64,000 nt of DNA from Kluyvera cryocrescens NBRC 102467 (GCF_001571285.1 NZ_BCTM01000006.1:1-64000); one strand, 5' to 3'; positions 24,893 to 38,318 are shown, counted from the first letter of the stretch. Notes: generated by a model from the letters alone, not told the origin. Numbers and translations are program-made.

Positions 24893-25453
24893 TCAGTTAG
24901 TGAACGGGATGATAATTTCCCCAGGCTTCACTTCGATACCTTTAGCATACTTTTTCGCGAGCGCTTCTCCCTGGCTGGCATCCTCTTTTAACACATAGGC
25001 CGGCTGTTTATTAAAGTAGGTGCGCAGGGATTGGTTGAGGTAAGGGATCAGCGTCTGTACCACCGATTGCATTTTTTCCGGCGTGACCTTCGCGTCCTGA
25101 ACTTCCATCTCCTGGAGATAGATGGCGCCCTGTTCCTGATTAAATACCGGCAGTGCTTTGAGCGTCAGCACGATATTGGCTTTCTGACTGCCAAACAGCG
25201 AGTTCAGGTCCAGCTTTGCATCACCACTGAGGGTGATTTTATTGGGTTCTTCACGGCCAATGGCGCTGGTGAGGTTAGTGAGAACAATGTGTGCGTCGGC
25301 GACGCCTGGGAGCCCGATATCTTTGGAGAAATTATTGCGCTTTTGTAACGCATGGTTGATCTCCTGTTCGCTTACCGAATACTGCGTAAGCTGGTTACAG
25401 CCGACAACCAAACCACTGATGATTAGGGCTGCAATAACAAACAATTTATTCAT
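24893..25453 (-). CDS. yceB: YceB lipoprotein (DUF1439)
   Basis: A 186-residue predicted lipoprotein. The signal peptide ends in the lipobox VVGC, followed by NQLTQY. It aligns with E. coli YceB (186 aa) throughout, with DUF1439 covering the mature part. The family adopts a lipid-binding-like tubular fold, but the role is not established. ATG 25453 gives the family start. In E. coli grxB and mdtH come next; here a tatE-like gene is found instead. Confidence 0.93.
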   Translation of the reverse strand: MNKLFVIAALIISGLVVGCNQLTQYSVSEQEINHALQKRNNFSKDIGLPGVADAHIVLTNLTSAIGREEPNKITLSGDAKLDLNSLFGSQKANIVLTLKALPVFNQEQGAIYLQEMEVQDAKVTPEKMQSVVQTLIPYLNQSLRTYFNKQPAYVLKEDASQGEALAKKYAKGIEVKPGEIIIPFTN

Positions 25454-25645
25454 GGGGTTCCTCAACGAGAAGCATCGTGTTCATCCTGACTAAGAGCAGC
25501 ATACGCTGTCAGTAGGGTTGTGACAGCGGAAAACACTGAAAGTGCCGCAGACAGGCGAAATCGCCTGTTGGAGTACGGCGTCAGGGCGCGCGCAAATCCC
25601 GATGTAAGTTAATTCTAAAACGGGTCAATACCGTGTTCAATGACG

Positions 25646-25846
25646 CTATTTGTCAGTGCGGTTGGCTGACTTTTTATCACTCAGAAAGTCGGCGTCAATA
25701 TTGGGGATATCCTCATTCATCGTCTTTTTAAAGCCTTTTAGGGCCGCGCCCAAATCGCTCCCGAGCGATGCCAGTTTTTTTGTGCTGAACAGTAAAATGA
25801 CCAGCACCGCGATCACTAACAGTTTGGTCATGCTTATTTCACCCAT
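25646..25846 (-). CDS. TatE/TatA-like twin-arginine translocase subunit (extra copy)
   Basis: A 66-residue protein beginning [20 protein letters not shown], with one N-terminal membrane span, then an amphipathic helix ([19 protein letters not shown]) and a short charged tail. The layout and sequence are those of TatE (67 aa in E. coli). In E. coli tatE sits near lipA, not here, so this is probably a paralogue. The Phe-Gly hinge of TatA/TatE (LFGTKK) is Phe-Ser (LFSTKK) here. AAAGG precedes ATG 25846. It occupies the place of grxB-mdtH. Confidence 0.85.
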   Translation of the reverse strand: MGEISMTKLLVIAVLVILLFSTKKLASLGSDLGAALKGFKKTMNEDIPNIDADFLSDKKSANRTDK

Positions 25847-26209
25847 GATGGCGCCTTTAAAGAATTGAATATTGATACCGCAGATGTGTCTTAGAATACA
25901 CGATAGCGGATAGACGAAAAATTCAGGCGTAAATTCTCGCAAAGTTGCCGCTGCATTATTTGTCGCAAAATGGCAAAACTGAGCTATTTCGCTTGAGAAA
26001 TAACCATTTTCGATTTTCCCACATTTCTCAAGTGGTTAGAAAGCATCAGAAACATCTTCATTTTGCAGGGCGCCTTCACTGTTTCTCGTATTGCCAGCAA
26101 GACCCGTTTTTTATCACAATGCAAAATAATAGATTGTTGTTTTCATTGGCTGCCGTCGTGCAGGTATAGTTAAACGACCAGGGTATGGGTTAGGTACGGG
26201 AGTAGTGAG

Positions 26210-26794
26210 ATGTTTGGCTATCGCAGTAGTGTGCCGAAAATTAGGTTAACCACCGACCGGATGGTCGTGCGTCTGGTCCACGACCGTGACGCCTGGCGTC
26301 TGGCTGATTATTACGCCGAGAATCGGCAGTTCTTAAAACCCTGGGAACCTGTCCGCGATGACAGCCACTGCTACCCATCAGGTTGGCAGGCGCGATTGTC
26401 GATGATCAATGAGTTTCATAAACAGGGAACCGCTTTTTATTTCGCACTGCTCGATCCGGAAGAGAAAGAGATTATCGGTGTGGCAAACTTTTCCAACGTA
26501 GTGCGCGGCTCGTTTCATGCCTGCTATCTTGGCTACTCGATCGGCCAGAAATGGCAGGGCCAGGGGATGATGTTCGAGGCGCTCTCCAGCGCTATCCGCT
26601 ACATGCAGCGCACGCAGCACATTCATCGGATTATGGCCAACTACATGCCGCACAATCAGCGCAGCGGTGATCTGCTGGCACGATTGGGGTTTGAAAAAGA
26701 AGGCTATGCCAAAGACTATTTATTGATTGACGGCCAGTGGCGCGATCATGTGCTCACGGCGTTGACGACCCCACAATGGACTGCAGGTCGATAA
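26210..26794 (+). CDS. rimJ: Ribosomal protein S5 N-acetyltransferase RimJ
   Basis: A 194-residue GNAT acetyltransferase that acetylates the N-terminal alanine of ribosomal protein S5. The acetyl-CoA-binding region ([17 protein letters not shown]) and [17 protein letters not shown] are as in E. coli RimJ, with the same length. It leads a tight cluster: yceH starts 10 bp after its stop and mviM 4 bp after yceH. Confidence 0.96.
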   Translation: MFGYRSSVPKIRLTTDRMVVRLVHDRDAWRLADYYAENRQFLKPWEPVRDDSHCYPSGWQARLSMINEFHKQGTAFYFALLDPEEKEIIGVANFSNVVRGSFHACYLGYSIGQKWQGQGMMFEALSSAIRYMQRTQHIHRIMANYMPHNQRSGDLLARLGFEKEGYAKDYLLIDGQWRDHVLTALTTPQWTAGR

Positions 26795-26804
26795 GGAGAT
26801 AATT

Positions 26805-27458
26805 ATGAAATACCAACTGAGTCCGCTTGAGGCCCGCGTGATCGGCTGTCTGCTGGAAAAACAGGTGACGACCCCCGAGCAATATCCGTTGTCGATAAAC
26901 GGCGTGGTCACGGCGTGTAACCAGAAAACCAACCGTGAACCGGTGATGACGCTCAGCGAAGCAGACGTTCAGGAGCAACTGGATACGTTGGTTAAACGCC
27001 ACTACCTGCGTACGGTGAGTGGTTTTGGTAACCGGGTAACGAAATACGAGCAGCGTTTTTGTAATTCTGAATTCGGCGATCTCAAGCTCTCGACCGCGGA
27101 AGTGGCGCTAGTCACGACGCTGCTGCTGCGTGGGGCACAAACGCCGGGTGAACTGCGCGGGCGCGCCCAGCGCATGCATGAGTTCAGCGACATGGCAGAG
27201 GTCGAGAATACTCTGGAGCGTCTGGCCACGCGTGAGGATGGCCCGTTTGTGGTTCGTCTGCCGCGCGAGCCGGGAAAACGCGAAAGCCGCTATATGCATC
27301 TGTTCAGCGGCGAGGTGGATTTACAGTCCCTTGCCGCCGTTCAGCCTGAATCAGCGCTGATTGATGATGACCTGCGTTCCCGCGTTGAAGCGCTGGAAGG
27401 TGAGGTCGCTGAGCTGAAACAGCGTCTGGAATCACTGCTGGCGCATCTTGGGGAATAA
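26805..27458 (+). CDS. yceH: DUF480 protein YceH
   Basis: A 217-residue protein of the DUF480/UPF0502 family with two tandem winged-helix domains (about residues 1-85 and 90-170) and a C-terminal predicted coiled coil rich in Glu and Leu. Its molecular role is not known. It starts 10 bp after rimJ behind an AAGGAG ribosome-binding site. Confidence 0.93.
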   Translation: MKYQLSPLEARVIGCLLEKQVTTPEQYPLSINGVVTACNQKTNREPVMTLSEADVQEQLDTLVKRHYLRTVSGFGNRVTKYEQRFCNSEFGDLKLSTAEVALVTTLLLRGAQTPGELRGRAQRMHEFSDMAEVENTLERLATREDGPFVVRLPREPGKRESRYMHLFSGEVDLQSLAAVQPESALIDDDLRSRVEALEGEVAELKQRLESLLAHLGE

Positions 27459-27462
27459 ACAG

Positions 27463-28386
27463 ATGGCTAAAATTCGCATTGGCGTGGTCGGGCTTGGCGG
27501 CATTGCCCAAAAAGCCTGGCTGCCGGTGTTAAGCGCCGCGACCGATTGGACGCTGCAGGCGGCCTGGTCACCGGGTAAAGAAAAGGCACTGCGAGTATGT
27601 GAAAGCTACCGGATGCCCTACGCCGATTCTCTCACGGCGCTTGCCGCGCAGTGTGACGCGGTCTTTGTGCACAGCTCTACGGCGTCACATTACGCCGTGG
27701 TGAGCGAACTGCTCAACGCTGGCGTTCACGTTTGCGTCGATAAACCGCTTGCCGATAAGCTCGATGATGCGGAACGGCTGGTGGCGCTTGCTGCGCGCAA
27801 AAATCTGACGCTGATGGTCGGCTTCAACCGTCGCTTTTCGCCGCTGTATCGGCAGCTTAAGCAGCGGGCGGGGGAGATGTCCTCGCTGCGTATGGATAAG
27901 CATCGTGCCGACAGCGTGGGGCCGCAGGATCTGCGCTTCACGCTGCTGGATGACTATCTGCACGTGGTTGACACCGCGCTGTGGCTGGCGGACGGCAAAG
28001 CGAAACTCAGCGGTGGCGTGCTGCAAACCACCGATGAAGGCTGCATGTTTTACGCGGAGCACCACTTTAGCCAGCCAGGCCTGCAGATTACGACCAGTAT
28101 GCACCGCCGAGCCGGTAGCCAGCGCGAATGGGTGCAAGCGGTTGCCGATGGCGGCCTGTACGAGGTCACGGATATGCGCGAGTGGCGAGAAGAGCGCGGT
28201 TCGGGCGTTGTCGCCCAGCCCATCCCCGGTTGGCAAACCACGCTCGAACAGCGAGGTTTTAGCGGCTGCGCGCGCCATTTTATTGAGTGTGTGCAAAATC
28301 AGACCGTTCCGGATACGGCGGGAGAGCAGGCGATTTATGCCCAGCGGATTGTCGAAGGGCTTTGGCGTGAGGCGATCCGCGAATAA
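27463..28386 (+). CDS. mviM: Gfo/Idh/MocA-family oxidoreductase MviM
   Basis: A 307-residue NAD(P)-dependent oxidoreductase-like protein. The N-terminal Rossmann motif GVVGLGGIAQKAWLP and the DKPLAD motif (the EKP position of the family) are present. It aligns end to end with E. coli MviM (YceM). The substrate is unknown. It starts 4 bp after yceH, and murJ follows after 330 bp, as in E. coli. Confidence 0.94.
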   Translation: MAKIRIGVVGLGGIAQKAWLPVLSAATDWTLQAAWSPGKEKALRVCESYRMPYADSLTALAAQCDAVFVHSSTASHYAVVSELLNAGVHVCVDKPLADKLDDAERLVALAARKNLTLMVGFNRRFSPLYRQLKQRAGEMSSLRMDKHRADSVGPQDLRFTLLDDYLHVVDTALWLADGKAKLSGGVLQTTDEGCMFYAEHHFSQPGLQITTSMHRRAGSQREWVQAVADGGLYEVTDMREWREERGSGVVAQPIPGWQTTLEQRGFSGCARHFIECVQNQTVPDTAGEQAIYAQRIVEGLWREAIRE

Positions 28387-30255
<1,869 letters not shown>

Positions 30256-30300
30256 ACGAGAAATGCACTTCGCGGGGCACATTCTGTTGCCCCGCAAGCG

Positions 30301-30729
30301 TTAAACGGAAAACTTCTTCGCGCTACGCGCCACACTACCGCCTGCTGCCTGACCATCTTTACCGTAAAGTCCCGTCTCCTGGAACGGTTTGAGGACGTCA
30401 ATCGCCTGCTGATTGCGTACAATCTGACCCTCAAGCAGCCAGCCGTTATGCTGGTTCACACGGCGCAGGTGCTGCGTGGTTTCGGTAATAGCCTGCCAGC
30501 GATCGCCGATCTCTTCTTCGGCATGACGCTGCGCTGTTTGTTCGACCCGGCGCTGTTTCTCCAGATAGTCTAACGTTGCCAGCAGAGAGCTTTTCTCTTC
30601 GGTAATGCTGGCAAGCTGCAGGCCGTTGACATTGCCTGCGGAGAGCTGCTGCTGCTCAGCATCCATCACCTCTTTGAGGGAGGTGAGGATGCTGGTCATT
30701 TGGTCGAGTATTGCTGACAAACCGCTCAT
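30301..30729 (-). CDS. flgN: Flagellar export chaperone FlgN
   Basis: A 142-residue helical chaperone for the hook-associated proteins FlgK and FlgL in the type III flagellar export pathway. It aligns with E. coli FlgN (138 aa): LDQMTSILTSLKEVMDAEQ at the N-terminus and NQHNGWLLEGQI near residue 100. It lies 3 bp downstream of flgM on the minus strand, forming flgAMN. Confidence 0.95.
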   Translation of the reverse strand: MSGLSAILDQMTSILTSLKEVMDAEQQQLSAGNVNGLQLASITEEKSSLLATLDYLEKQRRVEQTAQRHAEEEIGDRWQAITETTQHLRRVNQHNGWLLEGQIVRNQQAIDVLKPFQETGLYGKDGQAAGGSVARSAKKFSV

Positions 30730-30732
30730 CTT

Positions 30733-31026
30733 TTATTTACTCTGCAAATAGTCTTTCGTGTCCTGAATTAGCGCGTCGGCGATCTTGCCGGTGTCCATTT
30801 TCAATTCGCCATTACGGATTGCCGTTTTCAGCTCTTCCACGCGGGACAGATTAATATCGCTGCTACCGGAACGGGTTAACGCCGTTTGCGCATTGCTTAA
30901 GGTCACGCTCGCGCTGGTGGCTGCGGTGGTTTTTTCCGCACGGGTTTTCTGCGCGCTGGTTTCCGGGGTTTCGCGCTGCTGTACGGTGGTGACAGCTTTC
31001 AGAGGTGATGTACGATCAATGCTCAT
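30733..31026 (-). CDS. flgM: Anti-sigma-28 factor FlgM
   Basis: A 97-residue, largely disordered anti-sigma factor that holds FliA inactive until the hook is complete, then leaves through the export apparatus. The N-terminus ([12 protein letters not shown]) and the helical sigma-binding C-terminal half ([19 protein letters not shown]) match the family. It has its own sigma-28 promoter just upstream (31090-31116) in addition to read-through from flgA. Confidence 0.96.
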   Translation of the reverse strand: MSIDRTSPLKAVTTVQQRETPETSAQKTRAEKTTAATSASVTLSNAQTALTRSGSSDINLSRVEELKTAIRNGELKMDTGKIADALIQDTKDYLQSK

Positions 31027-31089
31027 GGTTCTTTCCTCATGGAGGCTCTTGTATGGCGCAGGCGCCGACTCTCATTAATTGTTAATTAT

Positions 31090-31116
31090 CTATCGGCAAG
31101 CGACACAGTTTCTTTA
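31090..31116 (-). promoter_or_regulatory. Sigma-28 (FliA) promoter of flgM
   Basis: On the minus strand TAAAGAAA, 11 bp, then GCCGATAG fits the FliA consensus TAAAGTTT-N11-GCCGATAA with three mismatches. It lies between the flgA stop and flgM, where the class 3 flgM promoter is known in E. coli and Salmonella. Confidence 0.88.
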
Positions 31117-31122
31117 TGACGT

Positions 31123-31782
31123 TTATAGATTAATCAGAATATTCCCATCAGTATTGACCTGTCCGCTCACCACCTGCCCGGACGGCATTCGCACCCGCGC
31201 GCTTTGCGCGACGGACGCATTGTTCAATGCCTGGCCTTCACTGTTAATACTGAATCCCTCGCCCTGGGCGATCACCACGACTTTTTGCCCGGCTTTCACC
31301 CGCCACGATTGACGCACCATGGATAGCTGAAGGGGCTGGCCAATCGCCACGTCGCGCAGGCTTATTGCGTCTTCCGCCTGGGCCAACGTCAGCATGGTGC
31401 GCGGCGGTAGCTGATCGAGTCGGCCGCGCATCAGGGTTACGCTCTGCGCTTCAATCGGTGAACCACGCACAATCGGCGCTGCGGCGACAACATATTCGCC
31501 GATCGCCTGCACGTTCACCTGCAAATACTGTTTCGCATTCCCGCACTGCGCCAGCACCGTGATATTTCCCCACAGGCGCGAGTTCCCGGGCGTATTAAAC
31601 GCAGGCTCATCGCAAGCCAGCTTCAGATTCTGCGCATTACGCAGGCTGACGCTGACTTCATCGCTAAATCCGGTCAGCCGCTGGGTGAAAAAATCGGTCA
31701 GCTGCGTCTGGATGTCGGCCGCTTGTACAAGCGGGCTGAAGGCCAGTAGCGCTGCGGTAAATGGGGCAATGAGCTGACGCAT
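31123..31782 (-). CDS. flgA: P-ring assembly chaperone FlgA
   Basis: A 219-residue periplasmic chaperone needed for FlgI to assemble the P-ring. A signal peptide ends after VQAA, and a SAF-like domain forms the C-terminal half (motifs near DAISLRDVAIGQPL). Same length as E. coli FlgA. It is divergent from flgB, and both are served by the FlhDC box at 31843-31873. Confidence 0.95.
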   Translation of the reverse strand: MRQLIAPFTAALLAFSPLVQAADIQTQLTDFFTQRLTGFSDEVSVSLRNAQNLKLACDEPAFNTPGNSRLWGNITVLAQCGNAKQYLQVNVQAIGEYVVAAAPIVRGSPIEAQSVTLMRGRLDQLPPRTMLTLAQAEDAISLRDVAIGQPLQLSMVRQSWRVKAGQKVVVIAQGEGFSINSEGQALNNASVAQSARVRMPSGQVVSGQVNTDGNILINL

Positions 31783-31842
31783 TGAACACTCCGGTGGATG
31801 TCGAATGTATGCATTTTACCCAACTTGTTCCGACATCAACGC

Positions 31843-31873
31843 AATAAATAGCGACGCATATTGCGCTTATTCC
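31843..31873. promoter_or_regulatory. FlhDC box between flgA and flgB
   Basis: AATAAATAGCG, 10 bp, CGCTTATTCC forms the inverted repeat typical of FlhD4C2 sites (AATAGCG with CGCTATT half-sites). It lies centrally in the 156-bp flgA-flgB divergent region, where E. coli has its class 2 activator site. Confidence 0.75.
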
Positions 31874-31938
31874 AACGATGACGCGCATGGGCGGAGAATT
31901 AAGCTTATAGCTGAAACTTTGTCATTAGCGGAGGAGAC

Positions 31939-32355
31939 ATGCTCGATAAACTCGATGCCGCACTACGTTTTCAGCAAGAAGCTCTAAACCTGCGCGCTGA
32001 GCGTCAGGAGATTCTGGCCGCCAATATTGCTAACGCCGATACCCCGGGGTATCAGGCGCGCGATATTGATTTTGCCAGTGAACTTAAAAAGGTCATGACG
32101 CGCGGGCGCGCGGAAAACAGCGGCGTGGCGCTGACGCTGACCTCTTCACGCCATATTCCCGCCCAGACAATTTCGACACCTGAAGCCGATCTGCTGTACC
32201 GCATTCCTGACCAGCCTGCGATGGATGGAAACACCGTTGATATGGACCGGGAACGTACGCAGTTTGCCGATAACAGCCTCCAGTACCAGACCGGGCTTAC
32301 GGTTCTGGGCGGACAAATCAAGGGCATGATGAGTGTCCTGCAGCAGGGGAACTAA
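31939..32355 (+). CDS. flgB: Flagellar proximal rod protein FlgB
   Basis: A 138-residue rod protein, first gene of flgBCDEFGHIJ. The shared rod/hook motif ([21 protein letters not shown]) is present near residue 25 to 45. Same length as E. coli FlgB. GGAGGAG precedes the ATG. flgC starts 3 bp after its stop. Confidence 0.96.
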   Translation: MLDKLDAALRFQQEALNLRAERQEILAANIANADTPGYQARDIDFASELKKVMTRGRAENSGVALTLTSSRHIPAQTISTPEADLLYRIPDQPAMDGNTVDMDRERTQFADNSLQYQTGLTVLGGQIKGMMSVLQQGN

Positions 32356-32358
32356 CCC

Positions 32359-32763
32359 ATGGCATTACTCAATATCTTCGACGTCGCGGGTTCTGCGCTG
32401 ACCGCGCAGTCCAAACGTCTGAACGTGGCCGCCAGTAACCTGGCGAACGCCGACAGCGTGGCGGGGCCGGACGGGCAACCGTATCGCGCCAAGCAGGTTG
32501 TTTTCCAGGTCGATGCGCCAATCGGTGCCGCGACCGGTGGCGTGAAGGTGGCTGACGTCGTGGAAAGCCAGGAGCCCGACAAGCTGGTCTATCAGCCAGG
32601 GAACCCGCTGGCGGATGCCAAAGGTTACGTCCGTATGCCTAACGTCGACGTTGTCGGTGAGATGGTGAACACCATGTCAGCATCGCGCAGCTACCAGGCG
32701 AACGTTGAGGTACTCAATACCGTGAAAAGCATGATGCTCAAAACGTTAACGCTTGGACAATAA
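32359..32763 (+). CDS. flgC: Flagellar proximal rod protein FlgC
   Basis: A 134-residue rod protein. The N-terminal motif ([18 protein letters not shown]) and the C-terminal helix ([19 protein letters not shown]) are those of the flagellar rod/hook family. Length equals that of E. coli FlgC. It lies in the class 2 operon between flgB and flgD. Confidence 0.96.
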   Translation: MALLNIFDVAGSALTAQSKRLNVAASNLANADSVAGPDGQPYRAKQVVFQVDAPIGAATGGVKVADVVESQEPDKLVYQPGNPLADAKGYVRMPNVDVVGEMVNTMSASRSYQANVEVLNTVKSMMLKTLTLGQ

Positions 32764-32774
32764 GGAGATAACCG

Positions 32775-33473
32775 ATGTCTGTCGTATCCAATATCAATGA
32801 CACATCCAGTAGCCAGGCGGCGTCATCATCGTCGTCGGTTAGCAGCACCGGTACCAATAGTTCTTCGGATCTGCAAAGCAGCTTCCTGACGCTGCTGGTG
32901 GCGCAGTTGAAGAACCAGGATCCAACCAACCCGCTGCAAAACAACGAATTAACTTCACAGCTGGCGCAGATCAGCACCCTGAGCGGCATTGAAAAACTCA
33001 ATACCACGCTGGGCTCCATCTCCGGACAAATCGATAGCAGCCAGTCTTTGCAGGCAAGCTCATTGGTGGGTCACGGCGTAATGATCCCCGGTTCGACCAT
33101 TCTTGCGGGAAAAAACAGCACCAGCGAAAGCGTGGATACCACGCCGTTCGGCATTGAGCTGACGCAGGCGGCTGAAAAGGTTACCGCCACCATCACCGAT
33201 GGCAATGGCAAAGTGATCCGTACGTTGAATATGGGCGCGCAGACTGCGGGCGTTCATACCTTTACCTGGGATGGCAAGCTCGACGATGGTACGGCGGCAC
33301 CGGATGGTGCTTACAACATCAGCTTTGCCGCGAGTCAGGGCACCACGCAGTTGGTGGTCCAGCCGCTGCAATTTGCGCTGGTACAGGGCGTTACCCTGGG
33401 CAAAGACGGAAACAAACTGGATTTGGGAACTTACGGCACCACCACGCTGGATCAGGTTCGCCAGATTATTTAA
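32775..33473 (+). CDS. flgD: Hook assembly scaffold FlgD
   Basis: A 232-residue hook-capping protein that caps the growing hook and is lost at its completion. A Ser-rich N-terminus is followed by FLTLLVAQLKNQDPTNPLQN, the family signature, and a C-terminal FlgD Ig-like/Tudor-like region. Close to the E. coli length (231). Confidence 0.95.
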   Translation: MSVVSNINDTSSSQAASSSSSVSSTGTNSSSDLQSSFLTLLVAQLKNQDPTNPLQNNELTSQLAQISTLSGIEKLNTTLGSISGQIDSSQSLQASSLVGHGVMIPGSTILAGKNSTSESVDTTPFGIELTQAAEKVTATITDGNGKVIRTLNMGAQTAGVHTFTWDGKLDDGTAAPDGAYNISFAASQGTTQLVVQPLQFALVQGVTLGKDGNKLDLGTYGTTTLDQVRQII

Positions 33474-33581
33474 GCCTTGATACACGTTATTGTTCAGGTC
33501 GTTACCGCGGCTGGGTACGTTTACCCTCCGCCCCGATGCCGCCTGGACGATGATGCGTATCTCTACTTCAGGAGAGACGTA

Positions 33582-34847
33582 ATGGCCTTTTCACAAGCGG
33601 TTAGCGGTTTAAACGCGGCTGCCACCAACCTCGATGTTATCGGCAACAACATCGCCAACTCCGCCACCTACGGGTTTAAATCCGGGTCGGCGTCATTCGC
33701 AGACATGTTCGCGGGTTCCAAAGTTGGCCTGGGTGTAAAAGTCGCTGGGATCACTCAGGACTTTACCGACGGTACCACCACTAGCACCGGACGCGCGCTG
33801 GACGTGGCGATAAGCCAGAACGGTTTCTTCCGTTTGGTCGATACCAACGGCGCGGTGTACTACAGCCGTAACGGCCAGTTCTCGCTCGACGAGAACCGTA
33901 ATCTGGTGAACTCGCAGGGACTGAACCTGACCGGCTACCCGGCCAGCGGTACGCCGCCAACCATCCAGCAGGGTGCGAACCCGGTGGCGCTGTCGATTCC
34001 TAACACCTTGATGTCGGCAAAAGCGTCAACCACCGGCACCATGCAGATGAACCTGAACTCGACGGATGACGTCATCACCAAAACGTTCAACGCAAGCGAT
34101 CCGGATACCTACAGCAAAAAAGGTACCGTGACCGTCTATGACAGTCTGGGCAACTCCCACGATCTGAACGTGTATTACGTGAAAACGGCTGAGAACAAGT
34201 GGGACGTCTATACCCAGGATACCAGCATCAGCGGCGCTAAAGCGGTCCAGGCGGCACAGATGGAGTTTACCTCCAGCGGTACGCTGAAATCGGTAACGAA
34301 TTACATCGATGACAAATCTAATCCAGGAAACTTGATTCTGGATACAGCAAATCCGGGAACAGGTATAGCCATTGACGTGGCGTCTCTGAATGGTTCCGTT
34401 GCGGGCACCTTCAACCTCAGCTTCCTCAACTCCATGCAGCAGAACACCGGCTCCAGCGACGTGGTGGCCACCACTCAGAATGGCTATGCGCCGGGCAGCC
34501 TGGTGAGCTATCAGGTCAACGACGATGGCTCAGTGGTCGGTAACTACTCCAACCGTCAAAGCCAGCTGCTGGGCCAGATTGTGCTGGCAAACTTCTCTAA
34601 CACCGGCGGCCTGCAGTCGGAAGGCGATAACGTCTGGTCTGCGACTCAGTCTTCCGGCGTCGCATTGCTGGGGACCGCAGGGACCGGCAACTTTGGTTCA
34701 CTGACTAACGGTGCGCTGGAGGCCTCCAACGTCGATCTGAGTAAAGAGCTGGTGAACATGATTGTGGCGCAGCGTAACTATCAGTCGAATGCGCAGACCA
34801 TCAAAACCCAGGACCAGATCCTCAACACGCTGGTTAACCTGCGTTAA
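33582..34847 (+). CDS. flgE: Flagellar hook protein FlgE
   Basis: A 421-residue hook subunit, slightly longer than E. coli FlgE (402), as is common for the variable middle domain. It begins MAFSQAVSGLNAAATNLDVI with the NNIANSATYGFKSG motif and ends with the conserved NYQSNAQTIKTQDQILNTL helix. ATG 33582 follows AGGAGAG; an in-frame ATA/TTG extension upstream has no family similarity. A 108-bp gap from flgD precedes it. Confidence 0.95.
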   Translation: MAFSQAVSGLNAAATNLDVIGNNIANSATYGFKSGSASFADMFAGSKVGLGVKVAGITQDFTDGTTTSTGRALDVAISQNGFFRLVDTNGAVYYSRNGQFSLDENRNLVNSQGLNLTGYPASGTPPTIQQGANPVALSIPNTLMSAKASTTGTMQMNLNSTDDVITKTFNASDPDTYSKKGTVTVYDSLGNSHDLNVYYVKTAENKWDVYTQDTSISGAKAVQAAQMEFTSSGTLKSVTNYIDDKSNPGNLILDTANPGTGIAIDVASLNGSVAGTFNLSFLNSMQQNTGSSDVVATTQNGYAPGSLVSYQVNDDGSVVGNYSNRQSQLLGQIVLANFSNTGGLQSEGDNVWSATQSSGVALLGTAGTGNFGSLTNGALEASNVDLSKELVNMIVAQRNYQSNAQTIKTQDQILNTLVNLR

Positions 34848-34867
34848 TTCTCTAACAGGGTGACGTC

Positions 34868-36414
<1,547 letters not shown>

Positions 36415-36426
36415 AAGGGATGGCCC

Positions 36427-36468
36427 CGCTTAGCCGGGCTACAAGAGAGTGAGTAGCCCGGCTGAGCG
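36427..36468. repeat. REP-like inverted repeat between flgG and flgH
   Basis: CGCTTAGCCGGGCTAC and GTAGCCCGGCTGAGCG form a 16-bp stem with one G-T pair and a 10-nt loop. The right arm continues as GCAGCGATGCCGGG. The GTAGCCCGG...AGCGCAGCG pattern is that of repetitive extragenic palindromes in Enterobacteriaceae. Position inside an operon suggests an mRNA-stabilising role, by analogy. Confidence 0.7.
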
Positions 36469-36510
36469 CAGCGATGCCGGGATGTTCCTGAGATTCAGAA
36501 GAAGAAAGCA

Positions 36511-37209
36511 ATGCAAAAATCCGCAGCGTTTCGTTTTCCGCTTTTAACCCTCGTCGCGATAAGCGTCGCGGGATGCGCCTTGATCCCGACCAAACCGCTG
36601 GTGGAAGGGGCGACAACGGCTCAGCCGATCCCCGGTCCGATACCGGTGGCGAACGGTTCTATCTTCCAGACGGCGCAGCCAATTAACTACGGCTATCAAC
36701 CGCTGTTTGAAGACCGACGTCCGCGCAATATTGGCGATACCCTGACTATCGTACTGCAAGAAAACGTCAGCGCGAGCAAAAGCTCGTCGGCCAACGCCAG
36801 CCGCGATGGCAAAACTAACTTTGGCTTTGACACCGTGCCACGCTACCTGCAGGGGCTGTTTGGCAATGAGCGTGCCGATGTGGAAGCGTCCGGTGGCAAC
36901 ACCTTTAACGGCAAGGGCGGCGCGAACGCGAGCAACACCTTCAGCGGAACCTTAACCGTGACCGTCGACCAGGTGCTGGTCAACGGCAACCTGCACGTCG
37001 TGGGTGAGAAACAGATAGCGATTAACCAGGGTACCGAATTTATCCGCTTCTCTGGGGTCGTTAACCCGCGCACCATCAGCGGCAGCAACACCGTTCCATC
37101 CACCCAGGTGGCGGATGCGCGCATCGAATACGTGGGCAATGGCTACATCAACGAAGCACAGAATATGGGCTGGCTGCAGCGTTTCTTCCTTAACTTGTCG
37201 CCGATGTAA
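36511..37209 (+). CDS. flgH: Flagellar L-ring lipoprotein FlgH
   Basis: A 232-residue outer-membrane lipoprotein forming the L-ring. The signal peptide ends in the lipobox VAGC, followed by ALIPTKP. Same length as E. coli FlgH, with the family segment [20 protein letters not shown]. It partners FlgI, encoded 11 bp downstream. Confidence 0.96.
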   Translation: MQKSAAFRFPLLTLVAISVAGCALIPTKPLVEGATTAQPIPGPIPVANGSIFQTAQPINYGYQPLFEDRRPRNIGDTLTIVLQENVSASKSSSANASRDGKTNFGFDTVPRYLQGLFGNERADVEASGGNTFNGKGGANASNTFSGTLTVTVDQVLVNGNLHVVGEKQIAINQGTEFIRFSGVVNPRTISGSNTVPSTQVADARIEYVGNGYINEAQNMGWLQRFFLNLSPM

Positions 37210-37220
37210 CGAGGTGAATT

Positions 37221-38318
37221 ATGTTTAAAACTCTGCTAACCCTGGCTCTGGTGCTGGTCACCGGCCTGGCGAACGCCGAACGCATTCGCGATCTCACCAG
37301 CGTGCAAGGGGTTCGGGAAAACTCCCTGATCGGCTACGGGCTGGTGGTGGGGCTGGACGGCACGGGTGACCAGACGACGCAAACGCCGTTTACCACCCAA
37401 AGCTTGAACAACATGCTGTCACAGTTGGGCATTACCGTGCCTGCGGGCACCAACATGCAGTTGAAAAACGTGGCGGCGGTGATGGTTACCGCACAGCTCC
37501 CGGCGTTTGGTCGCCAGGGGCAGACTATCGACGTCGTGGTGTCATCGATGGGTAACGCCAAAAGTCTGCGCGGCGGCACGCTGCTGATGACGCCGCTAAA
37601 AGGCGTCGACAGTCAGGTTTACGCGCTGGCTCAGGGTAACATCCTGGTCGGCGGTGCGGGTGCGGCGGCGGGCGGTAGCAGCGTTCAGGTTAACCAGCTT
37701 AACGGCGGTCGGATTACCGGTGGTGCAACCATTGAACGTGAACTGCCTACCCAGTTTGGCGCGGGCAATACCATCAATCTCCAGCTTAATGATGATGATT
37801 TCACCATGGCGCAGCAGATTGCCGACACCATTAACCGCCGCAGCAGCCTGGGTAATGCGACCGCGCTGGATGCGCGTACCGTGCAGGTGCGTGCGCCAAC
37901 CGGCGGCAGTGGGCAGGTGCGTCTGCTGGCGGATATTCAGAATCTTGAAGTCGGCCTCGCACCGCAGGATGCGAAAATCATCATTAACTCGCGTACGGGC
38001 TCAGTGGTGATGAACCGTGAAGTCACGCTGGATAGCTGTGCTGTGGCGCAGGGCAACCTGTCGGTGACGGTCAACCGCTCGGCGCAGGTCAACCAGCCGG
38101 ATACGCCGTTTGCCGGTGGCAGAACCGTGGTGACACCGCAAACGCAGATCGACTTGCGTCAAAGCGGCGGCTCATTGCAGAGCATTCGCGCCAGCGCCAA
38201 TCTCAACAACGTGGTCCGCGCGCTTAACGCGCTGGGCGCAACGCCGATGGATCTGATGTCTATCATCCAGGCGATGCAAAGCGCAGGCTGTCTGCGGGCG
38301 AAAGTGGAGATTGTCTAA
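37221..38318 (+). CDS. flgI: Flagellar P-ring protein FlgI
   Basis: A 365-residue periplasmic P-ring subunit, the same length as E. coli FlgI. A signal peptide ends at LANA before ERIRDLTS. The family motifs [20 protein letters not shown] and [20 protein letters not shown] are intact. FlgA is its chaperone. The last base of its stop overlaps the flgJ start codon. Confidence 0.97.
   Translation: MFKTLLTLALVLVTGLANAERIRDLTSVQGVRENSLIGYGLVVGLDGTGDQTTQTPFTTQSLNNMLSQLGITVPAGTNMQLKNVAAVMVTAQLPAFGRQGQTIDVVVSSMGNAKSLRGGTLLMTPLKGVDSQVYALAQGNILVGGAGAAAGGSSVQVNQLNGGRITGGATIERELPTQFGAGNTINLQLNDDDFTMAQQIADTINRRSSLGNATALDARTVQVRAPTGGSGQVRLLADIQNLEVGLAPQDAKIIINSRTGSVVMNREVTLDSCAVAQGNLSVTVNRSAQVNQPDTPFAGGRTVVTPQTQIDLRQSGGSLQSIRASANLNNVVRALNALGATPMDLMSIIQAMQSAGCLRAKVEIV

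Noticed and set aside
30272-30295. Hairpin GCGGGGCA / TGCCCCGC between murJ and flgN as a terminator
   Set aside because: No T-run follows on either strand, so intrinsic termination is not supported.
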